Shown one piece after another: positions 11,946 to 21,853 of a stretch of DNA of 64,000 nucleotides (the stretch's first letter is position 1; the number at the start of each line of letters is the position of its first letter). The DNA comes from Bufo bufo (Eukaryota; Chordata; Amphibia; Anura; Bufonidae): positions 369,935,442-369,999,441 of the forward strand of contig NC_053392.1 of the NCBI RefSeq assembly GCF_905171765.1, written 5' to 3'. Position numbers and translations under genes: made by a program. Below the pieces are notes generated by a model. The model ran no database searches and was not told the origin of the DNA. It was given only the letters and a program-made list of their open reading frames with translations.

Positions 11946-14900
11946 GTACCCCTCCCTCTAGGAGTGGACTCCGGACACTCAGAGCCCACCTTCTCAGGAT
12001 GGGACCTATGGAAAGCCCTGATGAGACGAGAGGCCTTAATGTCCGTCACTGGGACCCACATCCTCTCCTCAGGACCATAACCCTCCCAATGAACGAGGTA
12101 CTGGAGGGAACCGCGGACAAGACTAGAATCCACAATACTAGAGACCTGAAATTCAAGATTTCCATCAACCATAATCGGAGGAGGAGGCAAAGGCGAGGGT
12201 ACAATAGGTTGAACATAAGGTTTCAATAAGGACTTATGAAAAACATTATGGATCTTCCAAATCTGAGGAAGATCAAGACGGTAGGCAACAGGATTGATGA
12301 CAGACAGGATCTTGTAAGGCCCAATAAACCTAGGACCCAACTTCCAGGAGGGAACCTTCAATTTGATATTCTTGGTAGACAACCACACCAGATCACCAAC
12401 ATTCAGGTCCGGACCAGGCACACGTCTCTTATCCGCCACACGCTTATATCTCTCACTCATGCTCTTTAGATTATCCTGAATCTTTTGCCAAATAGATGAC
12501 AAAGACGAGGAGAATCTGTCCTCATCAGGCAAACCAGAAGAGCCCTCTCCCGAGAAAGTCCCAAACTGTGGATGGAACCCATATGCACCAAAAAATGGTG
12601 ACTTATCAGAGGACTCCTGACGACGGTTATTTAAAGCAAACTCAGCAAGGGACAAAAAAGAACACCAATCCTCCTGATTCTCCGCCACAAAACAGCGCAG
12701 ATATGTCTCCAGATTCTGATTGACGCGCTCTGTCTGGCCATTCGACTGCGGATGGAAAGCAGAAGAGAATGACAACCGACCCCCCAAGCGAGAACAGAAA
12801 GCCTTCCAGAATCTGGAAACAAACTGCGTGCCCCTATCAGAGACTATGTCTGAAGGAATCCCATGCAATTTGACAATGTGGTCAATAAATGCCTGCGCCA
12901 GCGTCTTAGCATTGGGCAAACCAGGAAAAGGGATAAAATGCACCATTTTGCTAAAACGGTCCACCACCACCAGAATCACAGACTTCCCCGAGGAACGAGG
13001 CAAGTCCGTTATGAAGTCCATGGACAGATGTGTCCAAGGACGGGAAGGAATGGGAAAAGGAAGGAGAGGACCTGATGGCCGTGAATGAGGGACCTTGGCA
13101 CGAGCGCAAGTCTCGCAAGCTGCCACAAAACCCTCAACCGACTTACGAAGCGCAGGCCACCAGAATCTCCGAGCGATGAGATCCAGTGTGGCTCTTGCCC
13201 CCGGGTGCCCAGCAAGGACCGTGTCGTGGTGTTCTTTAAAAATCTTGTGTCTCAAAGCGACAGGCACAAACAACCTCCCAGGAGGACAAAGATCAGGAGC
13301 TTCTGACTGGGCTGCCTGCACCTCTGCCTCCAATTCAGGAAAAAGAGCAGAGACCACCACACCTTCAGCCAAAATGGGACCCGGGTCTTCAAAATTCCCA
13401 CCTCCCGGAAAACAACGTGACAGGGCATCTGCCTTCACATTCTTAACCCCAGGGCGGAACGTAACAACAAAATTAAACCTTGAAAAGAACAAAGACCATC
13501 TGGCCTGTCTCGGGTTCAGACGCTTGGCTGACTCCAAGTAGGCCAGATTTTTATGGTCAGTAAACACGGTAATAGGGAGTCTGGCTCCCTCTAGCCAATG
13601 GCGCCATTCCTCAAAAGCCAACTTGATGGCCAACAATTCCTTATCTCCCACATCATAATTTCTCTCTGCGGAGGAGAGCTTCTTTGAGAAAAAGGCACAC
13701 GGTTGCCATTTGGCAGGAGAGGAACCCTGAGACAAGACCGCACCCACCCCTACCTCAGAAGCATCAACCTCAACTATGAAGGGTAACGAAATATCAGGTT
13801 GTACTAGGATGGGAGCGGAAGCAAAACTCTCCTTGATATTAGAAAAGGCCTTACGCGCCTCTACCGACCAGGAAGAAAGATCTACCCCCTTTCTGGTCAT
13901 ATCAGTGAGTGGTTTAACAACAGAGGAATAATTCAAAATAAATTTCCTGTAATAATTGGCAAAGCCCAAAAAACGCATCAGCGCCTTCTGATTCTCAGGA
14001 AGCTCCCACTCAAGCACAGCGCGGACCTTCTCGGGGTCCATGCGAAAACCAGAAGCGGAGACAAGAAACCCCAGAAATTGGATTTCTGGAACCGCAAACA
14101 CACATTTTTCCAGTTTCGCGTATAATTTATTCTCCCGCAGGATGAGCAAGACCTGACGTAAGTGTTCCTTATGAGTCTTAAAATCAGGAGAAAAAATCAA
14201 AATGTCATCCAAATACACTAATACAAATTTTCCCATTAAATGATAAAAAATGCTGTTGACGAAATGCTGAAAAACGGCTGGGGCATTCATCAAACCAAAA
14301 GGCATAACCAAATTCTCAAAATGGCCCTCAGGGGTATTGAAAGCTGTCTTCCATTCGTCTCCTTCTCTGACCCTAACCAGGTTGTGTGCCCCTCTTAGGT
14401 CTAATTTGGAAAAGACTTTAGCCCCAACAACCTGGTTAAACAGGTCCGGGATCAGAGGAAGCATATAAGGATCACGAATAGTGATACTGTTCAGCTCCCT
14501 GAAATCCAGACAAGGTCTTAAAGAACCATCTTTTTTCTTAACAAAGAAAAAACCAGCGGCAACAGGTGACTTCGAGGGTCGTATGTGTCCTTTTCTCAGA
14601 CTCTTAGAGATATAAGCCCGCATAGCGACCCTTTCAGGTTGGGAGAGATTGTATAAACGAGATTTAGGCAGCTTGGCGCCTGGGATCAGATTAATAGGGC
14701 AATCATACTCCCTGTGCGGAGGTAAACCCTGAACTCCACTCTCAGAGAAGACATCCAAAAATTCAGAGAGGAAAGGTGGTACAGTCTTAGTAGAAACCTC
14801 AGAAACAGATGTTATGAGGCAATTCTCTCTGCAAAAGTTACTCCAACCATTTATTTGCCTCGCTTGCCAATCAATGGTGGGGTTATGTTTAGTGAGCCAG

Positions 14901-16162
14901 GGTAGCCCCAACACTAGAGGAGTAGGCAAACCGCTAAGGACGAAACATGACACATCCTCAACATGAGCATCACTCACAATTAAACGGATATTGTGAACTA
15001 TGCCCTTTAATGATTTCTGAGAAAGTGGAGCTGAATCAATAGCAAAAACAGGAATATCCTTTCCCAAAGTGCATACCTGGAAACCATGAGTTATTGCAAA
15101 TTGATTATCAATGAGGTTGACAGCTGCTCCACTATCAACAAAAATCTCACAAATAATGCTCTTGCTCTCTAGCGCCACCCTAGCAGGCAGGACAAAACGG
15201 GAACTACAAGCAAACGGAAAACCTTCAATTTCCGCCTCAACCCTGCCAATAGTAACAGACGGAACATTTTTAAAAGATTTTTTCCTTTTTGTCTCTTTAT
15301 TACTCCCAGAAAACTGCCTGAATCTCCTAGAGGGACAAACATTTGCCAAATGATTTATACCTCCACAACAAAAACAAACCCTCCCATGCGGGCTGAATCT
15401 TCTATTGTCAGAGGCAATCAACCCCAGCTGCATGGGCTCCTGCTCAGAAGGGGCTGACAGCGACTGAGACTCCTGCGCACAGAATGAGATTGCTGCACTG
15501 TTCCGGGACTGAGTAGGACAGGAAGGAGAGATCTCTCGTCTCTCTCTAAGACGCCTGTCAATACGAACGGCCTGAGACATAGCAGAGTCCAAGGAGATAG
15601 GCCTCTCATGAAAGGAAAATGCATCTTTCAATCCCTCTGAAAGACCATGGCAAAATTGACTTCGGAGTGCAGCATCATTCCAACCAGTATCAGCTGCCCA
15701 TCTCCGAAATTCTGAGCAGTATATCTCTGCGGATTGTTTACCCTGGCATAACAGACGTAGTCTAGACTCAGCCAGAGCAATACGATCCGGATCATCATAT
15801 ATCTCACCCAGGGCTAAAAAGAATTCATCCACTGAGCGGAGGGGCCGTGCCCCCTCCGGTAGCGAAAAGGCCCAAGACTGAGCGTTACCCCTGAGCAGCG
15901 ATACAATGATCCACACCCTCCGTTCTTCATCACCAGAAGAATGGGGAAGAAGGCGAAAATGGAGTTTGCAAGCCTCTTTAAAACGCACAAAATTCTCACT
16001 ACCCCCAGAGAACGTATCCGGGAGCGAGATCTTCGGCTCAGCACAAACTCCATGAACGCAAGCTGAACCGGTCACTTGAAACTGAGAAAAAATCCTACGG
16101 AGATCAGCTACCTCCAATGAAAGACCCTGGAGGCGTTCAGCCAAAAGTGAAACCGGATCCAT
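11888..16162 (-). CDS. Gag-Pol polyprotein of a chromovirus (1424 aa)
   Basis: A single open frame carries everything for replication except env. Domains by residue: Gag capsid-like region 1-255; CCHC knuckle C263, C266, H271, C276; aspartic protease with VDSGA (D343); reverse transcriptase with VYLDD (catalytic pair near 652-653); RNase H with VEVDAS (D800) and FTDHKNLAYL; integrase with HHCC finger near 979-1019 and catalytic D1049, D1109, E1145 (35 residues between the last two); and a C-terminal chromodomain at about 1337-1390 containing YLVHWEGYGPEERMWVP. The frame is open 55 codons further upstream into the 5' LTR, but MDPVSLL just after the LTR is the better start. Gag and Pol are fused, as in many Tf1/sushi-type chromoviruses. 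No stop or frameshift was found. The chromodomain would tether integration to modified chromatin. Confidence 0.95.
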   Translation of the reverse strand: MDPVSLLAERLQGLSLEVADLRRIFSQFQVTGSACVHGVCAEPKISLPDTFSGGSENFVRFKEACKLHFRLLPHSSGDEERRVWIIVSLLRGNAQSWAFSLPEGARPLRSVDEFFLALGEIYDDPDRIALAESRLRLLCQGKQSAEIYCSEFRRWAADTGWNDAALRSQFCHGLSEGLKDAFSFHERPISLDSAMSQAVRIDRRLRERREISPSCPTQSRNSAAISFCAQESQSLSAPSEQEPMQLGLIASDNRRFSPHGRVCFCCGGINHLANVCPSRRFRQFSGSNKETKRKKSFKNVPSVTIGRVEAEIEGFPFACSSRFVLPARVALESKSIICEIFVDSGAAVNLIDNQFAITHGFQVCTLGKDIPVFAIDSAPLSQKSLKGIVHNIRLIVSDAHVEDVSCFVLSGLPTPLVLGLPWLTKHNPTIDWQARQINGWSNFCRENCLITSVSEVSTKTVPPFLSEFLDVFSESGVQGLPPHREYDCPINLIPGAKLPKSRLYNLSQPERVAMRAYISKSLRKGHIRPSKSPVAAGFFFVKKKDGSLRPCLDFRELNSITIRDPYMLPLIPDLFNQVVGAKVFSKLDLRGAHNLVRVREGDEWKTAFNTPEGHFENLVMPFGLMNAPAVFQHFVNSIFYHLMGKFVLVYLDDILIFSPDFKTHKEHLRQVLLILRENKLYAKLEKCVFAVPEIQFLGFLVSASGFRMDPEKVRAVLEWELPENQKALMRFLGFANYYRKFILNYSSVVKPLTDMTRKGVDLSSWSVEARKAFSNIKESFASAPILVQPDISLPFIVEVDASEVGVGAVLSQGSSPAKWQPCAFFSKKLSSAERNYDVGDKELLAIKLAFEEWRHWLEGARLPITVFTDHKNLAYLESAKRLNPRQARWSLFFSRFNFVVTFRPGVKNVKADALSRCFPGGGNFEDPGPILAEGVVVSALFPELEAEVQAAQSEAPDLCPPGRLFVPVALRHKIFKEHHDTVLAGHPGARATLDLIARRFWWPALRKSVEGFVAACETCARAKVPHSRPSGPLLPFPIPSRPWTHLSMDFITDLPRSSGKSVILVVVDRFSKMVHFIPFPGLPNAKTLAQAFIDHIVKLHGIPSDIVSDRGTQFVSRFWKAFCSRLGGRLSFSSAFHPQSNGQTERVNQNLETYLRCFVAENQEDWCSFLSLAEFALNNRRQESSDKSPFFGAYGFHPQFGTFSGEGSSGLPDEDRFSSSLSSIWQKIQDNLKSMSERYKRVADKRRVPGPDLNVGDLVWLSTKNIKLKVPSWKLGPRFIGPYKILSVINPVAYRLDLPQIWKIHNVFHKSLLKPYVQPIVPSPLPPPPIMVDGNLEFQVSSIVDSSLVRGSLQYLVHWEGYGPEERMWVPVTDIKASRLIRAFHRSHPEKVGSECPESTPRGRGTVTARQLRSAHRSFSDPPP
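11946..11960 (-). other. Polypurine tract
   Basis: On the coding strand TAGAGGGAGGGGTAC directly abuts the 3' LTR, the position and composition expected for the plus-strand primer. Confidence 0.8.
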
Positions 16163-16178
16163 GCTTGAGACGGTTTTG

Positions 16179-16189
16179 GCGGCTGATAA
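16179..16189 (-). other. Primer binding site, possibly self-priming
   Basis: Immediately inside the 5' LTR the coding strand reads TTATCAGCCGCC, without the usual TGG of a tRNA primer site. Ten of these bases (TATCAGCCGC) are perfectly complementary to GCGGCTGATA in the LTR itself (16548-16557). The Tf1/sushi group of chromoviruses is known to prime from the 5' end of its own RNA. The assignment is inference. Confidence 0.5.
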
Positions 16190-16720
16190 TGTCACGGATG
16201 GTGTACAGGAAACAAGACAATACCATATAAACAATGTCTCTCTGGATCCACAACTAAGGAACAAAGGGAGACCCCTGCAATAGACCTGCCGCTCTCCCTC
16301 ACTGCTCAGCCTATGCGAACACCCCAAAGGTGGATGGCCGCATATCCACGTTCCTCGGCTATCTATTACCTGAAGACCCTACAATAGTGAAGGGACACGA
16401 CCACCGGCTCCCTACACTGACACGGAGGGAGTCAGGGTCACCTGGATCCAGAAAAGATAAAATCATAAATACATAAACAGCACTTATCTTGCAGACGACT
16501 GACAACTGGGAACTGGGAACAGCATGCACACACACTCCAGGAAGTTGTATCAGCCGCACACTACTGCATTATGGGGAGGAACTTAAAGGGTAGCAATCAG
16601 TCCAACTGCATGACAGCTGAGATAGAGTAACGAGATGAGAAACTAAACCAAAACAAAGAAATTCAAGGAGGAGGATCTGAGAAGCTCCTGTGAGCTCTTC
16701 TCAGCTGTCTGGCTGTGACA
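16190..16720 (-). repeat. 5' LTR of the chromovirus
   Basis: 531 bp; it holds the presumed promoter on the minus strand. It matches the 3' LTR except for six substitutions and two small indels. Confidence 0.95.
16582..16588 (-). promoter_or_regulatory. TATA-like box of the 5' LTR
   Basis: The coding strand reads CTTTAAG. The predicted RNA start at 16557, chosen because that RNA end would pair with the primer binding site, lies about 28 bases downstream, a normal TATA-to-start distance. Prediction only. Confidence 0.4.
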
Positions 16721-16962
16721 CAGTCTTCATGTCATAGCAGAGAATCAGGCTTCACGTCACCCACCACTGGAACAGGCCACTGTCACATATTTAGGCCCAG
16801 GCACCCAGGCAGAGGAGAGAGGTCCCGTAACAGAGAATCTGGCTTCATGTCAGCACAGAATCAGTCTTCATGTTATAGCAGAGAATCAGGCTTCATGTCA
16901 CCCACCACTGGAACAAGCCACTGTCACATATTTAGGCCCCGGCACCCAGACAGAGGAGAGGT
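16721..16962. repeat. Minisatellite, continuation beyond the chromovirus
   Basis: It resumes with CAGTC, the TSD of the chromovirus, and carries nearly two further 141-bp units. At about 16962 it passes into unique hAT 2 sequence. Confidence 0.92.
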
Positions 16963-17139
16963 TCATTCAACTTTGGGTTGCCCCGCAATATAATGGTAAA
17001 ATGAAAATAAAAATAGGATTGAATGAGGAAGTGCCCTGGAGTACAATAATATATTGTTAAGGGGAGGTAGTTAATGTCTAATCTGCACAAGGGATGGACA
17101 GGTCCTGTGGGATCCATGCCTGGTTCATTTTTATAAACG

Positions 17140-20116
17140 TCAGCTTGTCCACATTGGCTGTAGACAGGCTGGGCAGGCCAGCACCTCCAAGGCATAAAAG
17201 GCTAGCTCTGGCCACGTGGACAATTTGGAGACCCAGAAGTTGAATGGGGCCGAACCATCAGTCAGTACGTGGAGGGGTGTGCACAGGTACTGTTCCACCA
17301 TGTTATTGAAATGTTGCCTCCTGCTAACACGTTCCGTATCAGGTGGTGGTGCAGTTAGCTGTGGCGTGGTGACAAAACTTTTCCACATCTCTGCCATGCT
17401 AACCCTGCCCTCAGAGGAGCTGGCCGTGACACAGCTGCGTTGGCGACCTCTTGCTCCTCCTCTGCCTTCGCCTTGGGCTTCCACTGGTTCCCCTGTGACA
17501 TTTGGGAATGCTCTCAGTAGCGCGTCTACCAACGTGCGCTTGTACTCGCGCATCTTCCTATCACGCTCCAGTGTAGGAAGTAAGGTGGGCACATTGTCTT
17601 TGTACCGGGGATCCAGCAGGGTGGCAACCCAGTAGTCCGCACACGTTAAAATGTGGGCAACTCTGCTGTCGTTGCGCAGGCACTGCAGCATGTAGTCGCT
17701 CATGTGTGCCAGGCTGCCCAGAGGTAAGGACAAGCTGTCCTCTGTGGGAGGCGTATCGTCATCGTCCTGTGTTTCCCCCCAGCCACGCACCAGTGATGGG
17801 CCCGAGCTGCTTGGGTGACAGCCCGCTGTGAATCTGCTTCATTTCATCCTCCTCCACCTCCACCTCTTCCTCATCCTCGTCCTCCTCGTCCTCCAGTAGT
17901 GGGCCCTGTCTGGCCACATTTGTACCTGGCCTCTGCTGTTGCAAAAAACCTCCCTCTGAGTCACTTCGAAGAGACTGGCCTGAAAGTGCTAAAAATGACC
18001 CCTCTTCCTCCTCTTCCTCCTGGACCACCTCCTCTTCCATCATCGCCCTAAGTGTTTTCTCAAGGAGACATAGAAGTGGTATTGTAACGCTGATAACGGC
18101 GTCATCGCCACTGGCCATGTTGGTGGAGTACTCGAAACAGCGCAACAGGGCACACAGGTCTCGCATGGAGGTGCTGTTCCGCAGTGCGACTGACCCGTGC
18201 GTGCTGCAGCTGAAACTCCACTATGGCCTGCTGCTGCTCGCACAGTCTGTCCAGCATGTGCAAGGTGGAGTTCCACCTGGTGGGCACGTCGCATATGAGG
18301 CGGTGAGCGGGAAGGCCGAAGTTACGCTGTAGCGCAGACAGGCGAGCAGCGGCAGGGTGTGAACGCCGGAAGCGCAAACAGACGGCCCTCACTTTATGCA
18401 GCAGCTCTGACATGTCGGGGTAGTTGTGAATGAACTTCTGCACCACCAAATTCAGCACATGCGCCAGGCAAGGGATGTGCGTCAAACCGGCTAGTCCCAG
18501 AGCTGCAACGAGATTTCGCCCATTATCGCACACCACCAGGCCAGGCTTGAGGCTCACCGGCAGCAACCACTCGTCGGTCTGTTGTTCTATACCCCGCCAC
18601 AACTCCTGTGCGGTGTGGGGCCTGTCCCCCAAACATATGAGTTTCAGAACGGCCTGCTGACGTTTACCCCGGGCTGTGCTGAAGTTGGTGGTGAAGGTGT
18701 GTGGCTGACTGGATGAGCAGGTGGAAGAAAAGGCGGAGGAAGCTGAGTAGGAGGAGACAGGAGGCAAAGAATGTTGCCCTGCGATCCTTGGCGGCGGAAG
18801 GACGTGCGCCAAACAGCTCTCCGCCTGGGGCCCAGCCGCCACTACATTTACCCAGTGTGCAGTTAGGGAGATATAGCGTCCCTGGCCGTGCTTACTGGTC
18901 CCCGTATCTGTGGTTAGGTGGACCTTGCCACAGATGGCGTTGCGCAGTGCACACTTGATTTTATTGGATACTTGGTTGTGCAGGGAAGGCACGGCTCTCT
19001 TGGAGAAGTAGTGCCGGCTGGGAACAACATACTGTGGGACAGCAAGCGACATGAGCTGTTTGAAGCTGTCTGTCTCCACCAGCCTAAATGACAGCATTTC
19101 ATAGGCCAGTAGTTTAGAAATGCTGGCATTGAGGGCCAGGGATCGAGGGTGGCTATGTGGGAATTTACGCTTTCTCTCAAATGTTTGTGAGATGGAGAGC
19201 TGAACGCTGCCATGTGACATGGTTGAGATGCTTGGTGACGCAGGTGGTGGTGTTGGTGGTACATCCCATGTTTGCTGGGCGGCAAGTGCCAACGTCCCTC
19301 CAGAGGCGGAGGAAGAGGCCGAGGCGGCGGCAGCAGCAGAAGAGGTAGCAGGGGGAGCCTGAGTGACTTCCTTGTTTTTAAGGTGTTTACTCCACTGCAG
19401 TTCATGCTTTGCATGCAGGTGCCTGGTCATGCAGGTTGTGCTAAGGTTCAGAACGTTAATGCCTCGCTTCAGGTTCTGATGGCACAGCGTGCAAACCACT
19501 CGGGTCTTGTCGTCAGCACATTGTTTGAAGAAGTGCCATGCCAGGGAACTCCTTGAAGCTGCCTTTGGGGTGCTCGGTCCCAGATGGCGGCGGTCAGTAG
19601 CAGGCAGAGTCTCTTGGCGGCGGGTGTTCTAATTTTGCCCACTGCTCCCTCTTTGTCTTTTGCTACGCTTTTGGCTCGGTCTCACCACTGCCTCTTCCTC
19701 TGAACTGTGAAAGTCAGTGGCACGACCTTCATTCCATGTGGGGTCTAGGACCTCATCGTCCCCTGCATCGTCTTCCACCCAGTCTTGATCCCTGACCTCC
19801 TGTTCAGTCTGCACACTGCAGAAAGACGCAGCAGTTGGCACCTGTGTTTCGTCATCATCAGAGACGTGCTGAGGTGGTATTCCCATGTCCTCATCATCAG
19901 GAAGCATAAGTGGTTGTGCGTTAGTGCATTCTATCTCTTCCACCCCTGGGGAAGGGCTAGGTGGATGCCCTTGGGAAACCCTGAGGTAGTTGGTACACTA
20001 GGACGTGTCGCTGTGGCAGAACGGCCACGTCCTCTCCCAGCACCAGAGGGTCCACTAACACCACCACGACCATGTCCACGTCCGCGTCCGCGTCCCTTAC
20101 TAGATGTTTTCCTCAT
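17140..20116 (-). pseudogene. hAT transposase with BED zinc finger, decayed (hAT 2)
   Basis: An Arg/Gly-rich N-terminus (20116-19931) is followed by an acidic region (19943-19629) that ends in a premature stop. The BED finger (FFKQCADDKTRVVCTLC, then TRHLHAKH) lies near 19540-19400. The core carries LTTDTGTSKHGQGRYISLTA near 18880, CDNGRN near 18530, CLAHVLNLVV near 18470 and DVPTRWNSTLHML near 18270, so the first two catalytic Asp are present. Frame shifts occur near 18100 and 17790. The C-terminal dimerisation helix stops after ALEVLACPA, where a deletion removes about 20 codons present in hAT 1. The 465-codon open part (19499-18102) is long for a pseudogene, so this copy is younger than hAT 1. 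Confidence 0.87.
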
Positions 20117-20579
20117 TGTTCCCGTTCACCACAATAAGAAAAATATTATTCGGGCCAATGTATTGAATTAAAATTCAGGCCTTTTTTTACAGACACCTAA
20201 CACTGTCTGGCTATCTATTTAGGTACCGTATTACACTAATACAGGCACACCAGTAATGACAGATTTAGCTGAATATAAATGTGAGGCCTATTTTTTAGGC
20301 GCTGTGTGACAGGTATACGTTTAATCACAGAATTAGACTTGTATCTGCACTGTAGCGTGTGTGTTAAGTTTTTCAGAATGACCCTATCAGCACCTTGAAT
20401 CTAATATACCCTTTTAGGGATAGATTTAAAGTAGGCCTGATATAGCAGAAACTACTAATTTTGAGAATGGCAAATTTGGGAATTGTTTTTCCACCCAGAA
20501 CAAAAACTGTGCTTTTACGGTCACTAAAAATAACTTGACCAGCTAAAACAGTACTAATTTGGAGGAATATAAATGTCAG

Positions 20580-20835
20580 GCCTATTTTTTAGGCGCTGGG
20601 TGACAGGCTCAACTTGCCCCTGATGTAGTATATGGCCAAAAAATAACCACACTATTGATGGTTAAATGCACTTGGGTGACACAGGCTCAGCCTGCACCTG
20701 ATGTAGTATATGGCCAAAAAATAACCACACTATTGATGGTTAAATGCACTTGGGTGACACAGGCTCAGCCTGCACCTGATGAAGGATATAGCAAAAAATA
20801 ACCACACTATTGATGGTTAAATGCACTTGGTGGTA
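20580..20835 (-). repeat. 78-bp tandem repeat, three copies
   Basis: Units share 'aaataaccacactattgatg' and 'aaatgcacttggtg' or a close variant, spaced about 78 bp. They lie in the 5' untranslated part of hAT 2. Positions 20117-20579 and 20836-21180 are other non-coding hAT 2 sequence. Confidence 0.85.
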
Positions 20836-21352
20836 GCTTGTGCTTGCGCACCACAAGCCACAAAATGGCCGCCGATCACCCCAGAAAAAAGTGATATAAA
20901 AACGCTCTGGGCAGCCTAAAAACACTGAGCAATTCAATATCAGCACTTCAATGATCCACAGCTGGAGATCGATCACTGAATGAAGTCTTTTGGAGGAGTT
21001 AATCTGCCTAATCTCGCCCTAACGTCGCAGCTGCAACCTCTCCCTACGCTTGTATCAGCAGAGTGACGTGCAGCGCTACGTGACCCAAGCTTATATTGAG
21101 GCTGGGTCACATGCTGCACTGGCCAATCACAGCCATGCCAATAGTAGGCAAGGCTGTGATGGCCTCTTGGGGCAAGTAGTATGACGCTTGTTGACTGGCT
21201 GCTTTGCAGCCTTTCAAAAAGCGCCAAGAAAGCGCCGAACACCGGACCCGAACCCAGACTTTTACGAAAATGTTCGGGTTCGGGTCCGTGTCACAGACAC
21301 CCCAAAATTCGGTACGAACCCGAACTATACAGTTCGGGTTCGCTCATCCCTA

Positions 21353-21552
21353 TTTATAATATACATAGAAAATATGATGGTCATCCACTGTCTCGACATT
21401 ATAAGGAAAAACATGGAGGGTTGAGTGTGGGGACTTTATTTAGCGGGATAGAAATTGTTAGGAAAGACAAGGGGGGGGATTTTATAAAAAAAATGTCTAA
21501 AGCAGAAACATGCTGTATCTTCAACTTAAATACATTAGTACCAGTAGATTGA
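21353..21552 (+). pseudogene. C-terminal part of the PLE GIY-YIG nuclease
   Basis: Joined to the segment ending at 9636 across one TTTATAAT, the frame continues EHIYN-IHRKYDG, then PLSRHYKEKHGG and ends with a stop after NTLVPVD at 21552. The HYxxxH region is the usual distal part of the PLE endonuclease. It is separated from its N-terminal part by the 11.7-kb hAT 2. Confidence 0.8.
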
Positions 21553-21644
21553 ATTCAGAGATCTAATTATTTGCATTTGATTAACCCAAATAGGTATGAG
21601 TAAAATGGGAGGAGTAAGTTACCCTATATAGTGAACAACAGAAG

Positions 21645-21710
21645 CAGGAGATCGTATCCCTGACGAAGGATAAAGTTTTATCCGAAACGCGTTGGTTTCT
21701 GATACTCCTG
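21645..21710 (+). ncRNA. Hammerhead-ribozyme-like motif in PLE 3' repeat
   Basis: Core boxes are in the correct order: CTGACGA at 21660-21666, then helix II GGATAAA/TTTATCC (7 bp, loop GT), GAAA at 21684-21687, and a very short stem III ending in the GTT triplet at 21691-21693. Helix I pairs CC with GG next to the core, then GTAT with ATAC and CAGGA with TCCTG, with bulges. It lies about 90 bp after the PLE stop codon, where PLE pLTRs carry type I hammerheads. Caveats: one unpaired A before helix II and GTT instead of the better GTC. Confidence 0.6.
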
Positions 21711-21853
21711 GGCATCCATAACTAGTTCAGTGATGTGACACAGTGCTCGAAACCGAGCGCAAACTAGCAGTTTAACTTTGAGCATTGCCACCGGCAGGGG
21801 CAGGCTCATCTTGAAGACAGAACATAGGGCTTCCTATCCCACTACTACATACA

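Larger units (their letters stand above)
11409..16720 (-). mobile_element. Chromodomain Ty3/gypsy LTR retrotransposon, complete
   Basis: LTRs lie at 11409-11945 and 16190-16720, start TGTCAC and end TGACA on the plus strand, and are flanked by the perfect 5-bp TSD CAGTC (11404-11408 and 16721-16725). By eye the LTRs differ by six substitutions, a one-base indel and a seven-base indel (three versus two GGGAACT units). That is about 1.1 % substitution over 530 aligned positions. One uninterrupted Gag-Pol frame fills the interior. No env gene is present. All evidence points to a recent insertion. Confidence 0.96.
9637..21352 (-). mobile_element. hAT transposon 2 with nested minisatellite and chromovirus
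   Basis: The ends read TAGAGTTGAGCGAAC at left and GAACCCGAACTATACAGTTC then CGCTCATCCCTA at right, flanked by the perfect 8-bp TSD TTTATAAT at 9629-9636 and 21353-21360. It is the same family as hAT 1, in opposite orientation. Without the chromovirus (5312 bp plus a 5-bp TSD copy) it is about 6.4 kb. The 3' untranslated part is dominated by a 141-bp minisatellite that hAT 1 lacks. Confidence 0.92.

Noticed and set aside
16163..16327. Upstream extension of the chromovirus Gag frame by 55 codons
   Set aside because: It lies in the 5' LTR and would fall largely in untranslated RNA. MDPVSLL just inside the LTR is the better start.
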